From: Candidatus Melainabacteria bacterium
GTDB taxonomy: Bacteria > Cyanobacteriota > Vampirovibrionia > Obscuribacterales > Obscuribacteraceae
DNA: 64,000 nt
Reading direction: 5' to 3'
Assembly: GCA_016699165.1 (NCBI GenBank)
Contig: CP064963.1
Span: 3,782,001-3,846,000, forward strand
Both the position numbers and the translations under genes were made by a program. The notes under the pieces were generated by a model. The model was not told the DNA's origin, searched no databases, and saw only the letters and a program-made list of their open reading frames with translations. Below, piece after piece: positions 59,463 to 64,000 of this stretch (positions are counted from its first letter, which is position 1; every line of letters begins with the position of its first letter).

Positions 59463-60440
59463 ATGAGAAAAGTGAACACTAATTTTGCTTATACAGATGT
59501 GGAAGAGTCCTATACCGGACCTTACATGGGTCAGGGCGAATTCAATTTCAGTCCAACTGAAGCAGAATTCGGTGTAGACGAAGCACGTGGTGTCGGACGT
59601 CCAGTCGCGCCCAAAGAAGACCCAATTCAGCTCTATTTGCGCTCTATTGGCAGAGTGAAACTGCTTGGTGGACCAGAAGAAATCGAGTTGGCTCGCCGTG
59701 CTCTCAAAGGCGATGAGTTTGCTCGCAAACGCTTGATTCAAGCCAACTTGCGTCTAGTTGTAAGCGTTGCCAAACGATATCAGAACAAAGGCATGCCGTT
59801 GCTAGATTTGATTCAAGAAGGTAACGTAGGTCTTATTAAAGCTGTCGAAAAGTTCGACCCTGAGCGCGGTTACAAGTTTTCTACTTATGCCACGTGGTGG
59901 ATTCGACAGGGCATTACACGAGCTCTTGCTGATAAGTCACGCACCATTCGTGTTCCTGTGCACATGGTCGAAAACATAAACAATTTGCGCAGAGCAACAT
60001 CCAAGCTTTCACTAAAGCTTGATCGCAAGCCATCTCTAGAAGAACTGGCACGCGAAGTTGGTCTGTCGCTCAAAAAGATCAGGATGATTCTTCAAGCCAA
60101 CCGTTCATTGTTATCACTCGATACGCAATACGGTGAAGATGAAGACAACACCCTGGCCGAGCTTGTCGAAGACGAAAGATCTCGCACACCTGAAATATCG
60201 ACTGCCACAAGATTGTTGGCAGAAGATGTACGCCGGGTGCTTGCAGTTCTCACTCCTCGTGAGCGCGAAGTGCTTATATTGCGCTTTGGACTCAACGACG
60301 ACAAGCCAAGAACGTTAGAGCAAGTCGGTAAAATGGTCGGCATCACTCGTGAGCGGACCAGACAAATCGAAATCAAAGCTCTGCGTTTTCTCAAACAATC
60401 GAAAGAAGGCGAAGAATTGAAAGATTATCTTTCTTCTTAA
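59463..60440 (+). CDS. RNA polymerase sigma factor, SigA/RpoD family
   Basis: A 325-residue sigma70 factor of cyanobacterial style: short acidic N-terminus, region 1.2 DPIQLYLRSIGRVKLL, region 2 ANLRLVVSVAKRYQNKG ... KFSTYATWWIRQGITRA, region 3 and region 4.2 TLEQVGKMVGITRERTRQIE with the -35-recognition helix. There is no long region 1.1 insert. It is either the primary sigma factor or a group 2 relative; the window cannot decide. It directs transcription from TATAAT-type promoters. Confidence 0.95.
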   Translation: MRKVNTNFAYTDVEESYTGPYMGQGEFNFSPTEAEFGVDEARGVGRPVAPKEDPIQLYLRSIGRVKLLGGPEEIELARRALKGDEFARKRLIQANLRLVVSVAKRYQNKGMPLLDLIQEGNVGLIKAVEKFDPERGYKFSTYATWWIRQGITRALADKSRTIRVPVHMVENINNLRRATSKLSLKLDRKPSLEELAREVGLSLKKIRMILQANRSLLSLDTQYGEDEDNTLAELVEDERSRTPEISTATRLLAEDVRRVLAVLTPREREVLILRFGLNDDKPRTLEQVGKMVGITRERTRQIEIKALRFLKQSKEGEELKDYLSS

Positions 60441-60465
60441 GATTGCAAGAAAAATAAAGGCGGTA

Positions 60466-60903
60466 TCAGTCCCGGATTTCCTGGATGATGCCGTCTTTTA
60501 CTAGTATCTCTCCGCCTTCAAGACGCTGAAAAATATTTTCTCCCAGTCTTACTTCTACTGGATTTTCTACGGTGAACTGTGTCACCACACTTCCCAGAGG
60601 TAAATCTGACAAAGCCTGACTTTGAGCAAGCATTTCTTCTTGCATTTGCAATAAGCGCAATTTTTCCATATCTACTTGCTGGCGAATCGATTCAATTTGA
60701 ATACGAGCGTCTGTAGATAGAGCCCCCATGGTTTGGCGCTCCAAATCTGCGATGGCACGTTTGCCCTTAAAATCGAGTTGTTGAATCTCGGCTTCAATTT
60801 GTTGCAAGTTACGCTGGATTTCTCCGCCCACCTGATTTTTGAAGTTCTCGGTCACGATTGCTCGGACCGGAATCATCCGAATAAGTCTTATGGAATTGGC
60901 CAT
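60466..60903 (-). CDS. YlqD family protein
   Basis: A 145-residue protein. The layout is a short strand region (IRLIRMIPVRAIVTENFK), a long central coiled coil (about residues 25-100) and a C-terminal beta part (ENPVEVRLGENIFQRLEGGEILVKDGIIQEI). It matches YlqD of Firmicutes and cyanobacteria, whose role is unknown. Cytoplasmic. It lies 15 bases downstream of the dehydrogenase gene on the same strand. Confidence 0.85.
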   Translation of the reverse strand: MANSIRLIRMIPVRAIVTENFKNQVGGEIQRNLQQIEAEIQQLDFKGKRAIADLERQTMGALSTDARIQIESIRQQVDMEKLRLLQMQEEMLAQSQALSDLPLGSVVTQFTVENPVEVRLGENIFQRLEGGEILVKDGIIQEIRD

Positions 60904-60917
60904 GCTAAAGAATCCCC

Positions 60918-62480
60918 TTAGTATTTTTCGGCAATTGATTTAGCCTGAGTAAATAGTAGCAAGTAATCCCTGCCGCCGGCTTTTGAATCAGTTCCAGACA
61001 TATTGAATCCACCAAATGGATGGACGCCAACTAAAGCACCCGTGCATTTTCGATTTATGTATAAGTTACCCACGTGAAATTCGCGCCTGGCTTGTTCTAA
61101 ATTATCTCGATTGCCTGAATAAACTGCACCGGTTAAACCAAATTCGGTGTTGTTTGCAATTTTAAGTGCGTCGCTCCAGTCTTTTGCTTTAATAAATGCA
61201 AGCACTGGTCCAAAAATTTCTTCTTGCGAAATGCGAGCCATCGGGTCGATGCCCGAAATGATTGTGGGCTCAATATAAAAGCCATCTTTGCCATCAGTTG
61301 CAAAACTACCAGCACCACCGCCAGTTTCGAGTTTGCCTTCTTTGGAGCCGATTTCAATATATTCTTTGACGCTTGCATACTGAGATTTGGATGCAACTGG
61401 TCCCATATTTGTTTCTTTTTTCTCGGGTGAGCCAAGTTGTAATTTTTTGGTTTTTTCAACCACTTTTTTCAACACTTCATCGTAAACATTGGCGTGAATA
61501 ATGGCTCTAGAACATGCGCTACATTTTTGACCCTGAAAACCAAAGGCACTAGCGACGATACCATCAACAGCGCTGTCGATATCGGCAGAATCATCTACCA
61601 CGATAGAATCTTTTCCACCCATTTCAGCAATAACACGCTTAATCCACAATTGACCTTTCTGTGGTTTGGCGGCAAGCTCGTTTATGCGCAGACCAACTTC
61701 TTTTGATCCTGTGAAAGCAATAAATCTTGTTTTGGCATTTTGGACTAGATGATCACCAACGCTCGATCCAGGACCGGGCAAGAAATTCAAAACACCTTTG
61801 GGCAAACCAGTTTCTTCCATTACTTTGTAGAACTGATATGCAATGCCTGGAGTTTCACTCGATGGTTTTAAAATGACAGTATTACCAGCCACAATTGCAG
61901 CTGTGGTCATACCAACTAATATGGCAAGCGGAAAATTCCACGGCGGCACTACAAGACCAACACCAAGTGGAATGTATTGCAATTCATTTTCTTCGCCCAA
62001 AGATGGAGTCAGTGGTTGCGGTCCGCTCAAGCGAATCATTTCTCTTGCATAGAACTCGCAAAAATCAATTGCTTCAGCTACATCACCATCTGCTTCAGCC
62101 CAGTTCTTGCCGATTTCGACTACAAGCCAGGCAGAAAATTCAAATTTGCGTCTGCGCATAATTGCTGCTGCTTTGAATAAATGACGTGCACGTTTTTGAG
62201 GGCAGACTGTTTTCCAAGTTTCAAATGCTGTAACTGCAGCGCTCATAGCATCGTCTGCTTCTTTTACTGAAGCTTGTGAAAAATTGCCTACAATTTCACT
62301 TGGGTTACTTGGATTGGTGGAGGACAACTTTTTTTCTGTCTCCACTGCTTGGCCATTTATATGTAGAGGATAATCTTGTCCAAGTTTAGATCGCACTAAT
62401 TTCAATGCCGCGTTCATTGCATCTTCATTTGCTTTCACTGAAAAGTCTGTGAAGGGCTCGTTTTGAAATTCGGTGATCAT
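60918..62480 (-). CDS. rocA: 1-pyrroline-5-carboxylate (glutamate semialdehyde) dehydrogenase
   Basis: A 520-residue aldehyde dehydrogenase. The oxidative catalytic Cys is in FGFQGQKCSACSRA, the Glu in VIAEMGGKDS, the NAD loop in FTGSKEVG, and the C-terminal GGFNMSGTDSKAGG is typical of the P5C dehydrogenases. It oxidises glutamate semialdehyde to glutamate in proline and arginine use. AAGGAG lies before the ATG, and a large palindrome sits just upstream. Proline dehydrogenase is not next to it. Confidence 0.93.
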   Translation of the reverse strand: MITEFQNEPFTDFSVKANEDAMNAALKLVRSKLGQDYPLHINGQAVETEKKLSSTNPSNPSEIVGNFSQASVKEADDAMSAAVTAFETWKTVCPQKRARHLFKAAAIMRRRKFEFSAWLVVEIGKNWAEADGDVAEAIDFCEFYAREMIRLSGPQPLTPSLGEENELQYIPLGVGLVVPPWNFPLAILVGMTTAAIVAGNTVILKPSSETPGIAYQFYKVMEETGLPKGVLNFLPGPGSSVGDHLVQNAKTRFIAFTGSKEVGLRINELAAKPQKGQLWIKRVIAEMGGKDSIVVDDSADIDSAVDGIVASAFGFQGQKCSACSRAIIHANVYDEVLKKVVEKTKKLQLGSPEKKETNMGPVASKSQYASVKEYIEIGSKEGKLETGGGAGSFATDGKDGFYIEPTIISGIDPMARISQEEIFGPVLAFIKAKDWSDALKIANNTEFGLTGAVYSGNRDNLEQARREFHVGNLYINRKCTGALVGVHPFGGFNMSGTDSKAGGRDYLLLFTQAKSIAEKY

Positions 62481-62502
62481 TTAAGTACTCCTTGGCGATT
62501 TT

Positions 62503-62530
62503 CCAAGCTTCTTTTATAAAACGAGCTTGG
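62503..62530. promoter_or_regulatory. Palindromic candidate operator upstream of the P5C dehydrogenase gene
   Basis: CCAAGCT (62503-62509) and AGCTTGG (62524-62530) flank the perfect palindrome TTTTATAAAA (62512-62521), so 24 of 28 bases are symmetric. It lies 22 bases upstream of the start and includes a TATAAA that could be the -10 box, as for repressor binding. No other structure is seen in the 207-213-base gap. Confidence 0.5.
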
Positions 62531-62693
62531 GCAATTTGCTCATATATTTAGGTAGATTTAGTTGTTCAATTAGACGCTTGGCAATTGAGATAGATCTCTT
62601 CAATTTTTCAGATAGTTGATTTGAAAACTTTGCGATGTCAAGCGAAAAAGTTTACTAGGTCATATGGCAAATAGAAACTAGAATAGTTTGGAT

Positions 62694-63533
62694 GTGAGTC
62701 GAGGAAAATTAGTTATTAACGAGAATTCTAATTCGCGTAAACTTCCAAGTTTTAAAAAGCCACCCCTGACAGAAGTTGTATGTAGCTTCCGCTTCAAGTA
62801 CTTAGAGAGACTCTTTGCGCCTTTTTTAGGCACTTATTGGGAGCAAATTAAGGGTGTTTATTCTGCAATGGAAGAAAAGCCTCCAATTGCATCAATTGCC
62901 ACGGATGGAGCAGAATTTGGTCTGCAGGACGACTTAGAGTTGGTTCTTAACCCACGAATATGGTTTATCAATCCAGAAAACAATGCGTTAATTCAAGTTC
63001 AAAGAAATCGTTTTATCCATAACTGGCGAAAGAAAGATGAGCAAGCTCAGTATCCTCGGTATCGAAATGTCAGCGCGGAGTTTTTTGCGCGTTTTGAAGA
63101 ATTCGAGCGGTTTTTAAAAAACTTTGATATAGGTAGTCTGGACCCTTTGGAATATGAGCTTACCTATGTAAACCATATTCCCTTGGGTGATTGTTGGGAT
63201 TCATTAGATGATTTAAGTGGTGTTCTCAAATCATTTAAGGCTAAGTCTTGGAAGACTGAAAAATTAAATGAATTGCGAGGTTTTAGCTGGACTTCAAATT
63301 ACGAGTTACCCGATGCCAACGGACTTTTAATATCTAAAGTCCAATCAGCAGTTAGAAACTCTGATAAGAAGAAGTTTCTTCAATTTTCTATTATTGCGCG
63401 GGGTATAGATAAGAATAGAAGCGTGGCCCAGATGAAACCATGGTTTGATTTGGCTCACGAATGGATAGTTGACGGATTTTCAGATTTAACTTCTGATGCT
63501 ATACAAGATAATGTATGGGTAAGAGAAAAATGA
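62694..63533 (+). CDS. TIGR04255 family protein
   Basis: A protein of about 279 residues from GTG 62694 (TTG 62688 is equally possible; neither has a good ribosome binding site). Features of the TIGR04255 family are KPPLTEVVCSFRFKYLE near the N-terminus, NALIQVQRNRFIHNWRK in the middle and YELTYVNHIPLGDCW. Members occur patchily, often beside a small gene and in variable genome regions; function unknown, and links with defence have been proposed only loosely. It is coupled to the next gene by ATGA overlap. Confidence 0.8.
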   Translation: MSRGKLVINENSNSRKLPSFKKPPLTEVVCSFRFKYLERLFAPFLGTYWEQIKGVYSAMEEKPPIASIATDGAEFGLQDDLELVLNPRIWFINPENNALIQVQRNRFIHNWRKKDEQAQYPRYRNVSAEFFARFEEFERFLKNFDIGSLDPLEYELTYVNHIPLGDCWDSLDDLSGVLKSFKAKSWKTEKLNELRGFSWTSNYELPDANGLLISKVQSAVRNSDKKKFLQFSIIARGIDKNRSVAQMKPWFDLAHEWIVDGFSDLTSDAIQDNVWVREK

Positions 63534-63919
63534 CGCAGTCACCTTTTGCTGAAAAACTGAATGATAATTTCAATTTCGAACTTGCAGATTTTGAGGGCTC
63601 GGCAGCTTTAGCTTTGCCAAGTAACTTTGTTGCTCAAGAAATTGACTCTTCGGCTAAATGTCGACTCCGAAAATTCTATAAATCCAAATCTCCAGAGAAT
63701 TACACTTTGGTTTCGGAAGACTTTTACACTAAAGTTGCTGAGTTGACTGCTGATTCGTGGTTAAGCACAGAAATTCCTTTAGAGTCACATTTTGTAGAAT
63801 TTGATGTGACTGTGCGATTTCCCAAGAAAAGAATCTTCTCCAAACTGATCAATATAGATCCCGATCAACTAGCTACAAAGCCACCACGCATAATACTAAG
63901 TGATTCGGATTTTGATTGA
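63530..63919 (+). CDS. Hypothetical partner protein of the TIGR04255 gene
   Basis: A 129-residue protein from ATG 63530, overlapping the previous stop (ATGA). It is mixed charged, with no membrane segment; the C-terminal half has strand character (HFVEFDVTVRFPKKRIF) and an acidic end. I recognise no domain. The tight coupling on both sides makes a functional unit with its neighbours likely. Confidence 0.65.
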   Translation: MTQSPFAEKLNDNFNFELADFEGSAALALPSNFVAQEIDSSAKCRLRKFYKSKSPENYTLVSEDFYTKVAELTADSWLSTEIPLESHFVEFDVTVRFPKKRIFSKLINIDPDQLATKPPRIILSDSDFD

Positions 63920-64000
63920 TGTCCACGGAGTGGTATTCACTTGTTTCTCCTGAAACTGAAGTAACACAAGGGGATATTATTTTTTCTTGTCCAGTGTTGG
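63919..64000 (+). CDS. Third gene of the TIGR04255 operon, N-terminal fragment
   Basis: From ATG 63919, overlapping the previous stop (TGATG), 27 codons can be read to the window edge (MSTEWYSLVSPET... then GDIIFSCPV). The phrase WYS-V-SP-T-x2-TQGD-x-I suggests a cytoplasmic protein of the family commonly placed behind TIGR04255 genes, but the fragment is too short to assign. Confidence 0.5.
   Translation, partial: MSTEWYSLVSPETEVTQGDIIFSCPVL

Overview
The window looks like chromosomal DNA of a free-living, Gram-negative-type bacterium of the non-photosynthetic cyanobacterial relatives (Vampirovibrionia/Melainabacteria, most like the Obscuribacterales). This is inference. It rests on a cyanobacteria-style primary sigma factor, System II cytochrome c maturation (ResB/CcsA), a YlqD protein, apolipoprotein N-acyltransferase, many TonB-C and TPR proteins, a Ser/Thr kinase, and two exported phosphatases (PhoD and a purple-acid-phosphatase type). 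There is no rRNA and no photosynthesis gene.

Layout. 1-9325: the start of a Ser/Thr kinase gene (running off the left edge), small hypothetical and membrane genes, a shortened methyltransferase, a tandem pair of secreted paralogues, two SGNH-type proteins, and selB. 9385-14472: DedA, a structured repeat (copy A), a ribbon-helix-helix protein with a candidate operator, tRNA-Phe, an exported purple-acid phosphatase, an exported C26 amidotransferase and a TMEM14 protein. 14475-24276: an aminotransferase, an envelope island with SpoIID and a Tat-exported PBP transpeptidase, and divergently an AMMECR1 / alpha-2-macroglobulin / VanW operon. 24321-38205: an NTF2-like protein, an HNH protein behind two Rieske-like paralogues, phoD, a frameshifted HETAH metallopeptidase, a bacterial homologue of the SARA C-terminal domain, a TacAT-type toxin-antitoxin pair, an esterase, a Cys-rich lipoprotein-like protein and a double TonB-C protein. 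38315-45206: an acyl-CoA operon (PaaK, EthD, three crotonases, sodium/solute symporter). 45253-45489: copy B of the structured repeat. 45507-54140: matrixin-like protease, pgk, gap, NifU-like scaffold, a crotonase, DUF192, lnt, ruvC and an SGNH-like protein. 54176-62480: cobinamide/B12-binding protein, AbiTii-like protein, polyprenyl synthase, resB, ccsA, primary sigma factor, YlqD and 1-pyrroline-5-carboxylate dehydrogenase. 62694-64000: the start of a TIGR04255-type three-gene operon that leaves the window.

The two strongest leads are these. (1) Two roughly 237-bp copies of a structured intergenic element lie between convergent genes. Both share nested stems and a candidate pseudoknot, and all wobble pairs fall on one strand, which points to a structured RNA. 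(2) A signal-peptide-bearing bacterial protein resembles the C-terminal region of the eukaryotic SMAD anchor SARA along most of its length. Other points of interest are Rieske-like paralogues with replaced ligands and extra cysteines, an Lnt without its catalytic cysteine, and a slippery-site frameshift in a metallopeptidase gene.
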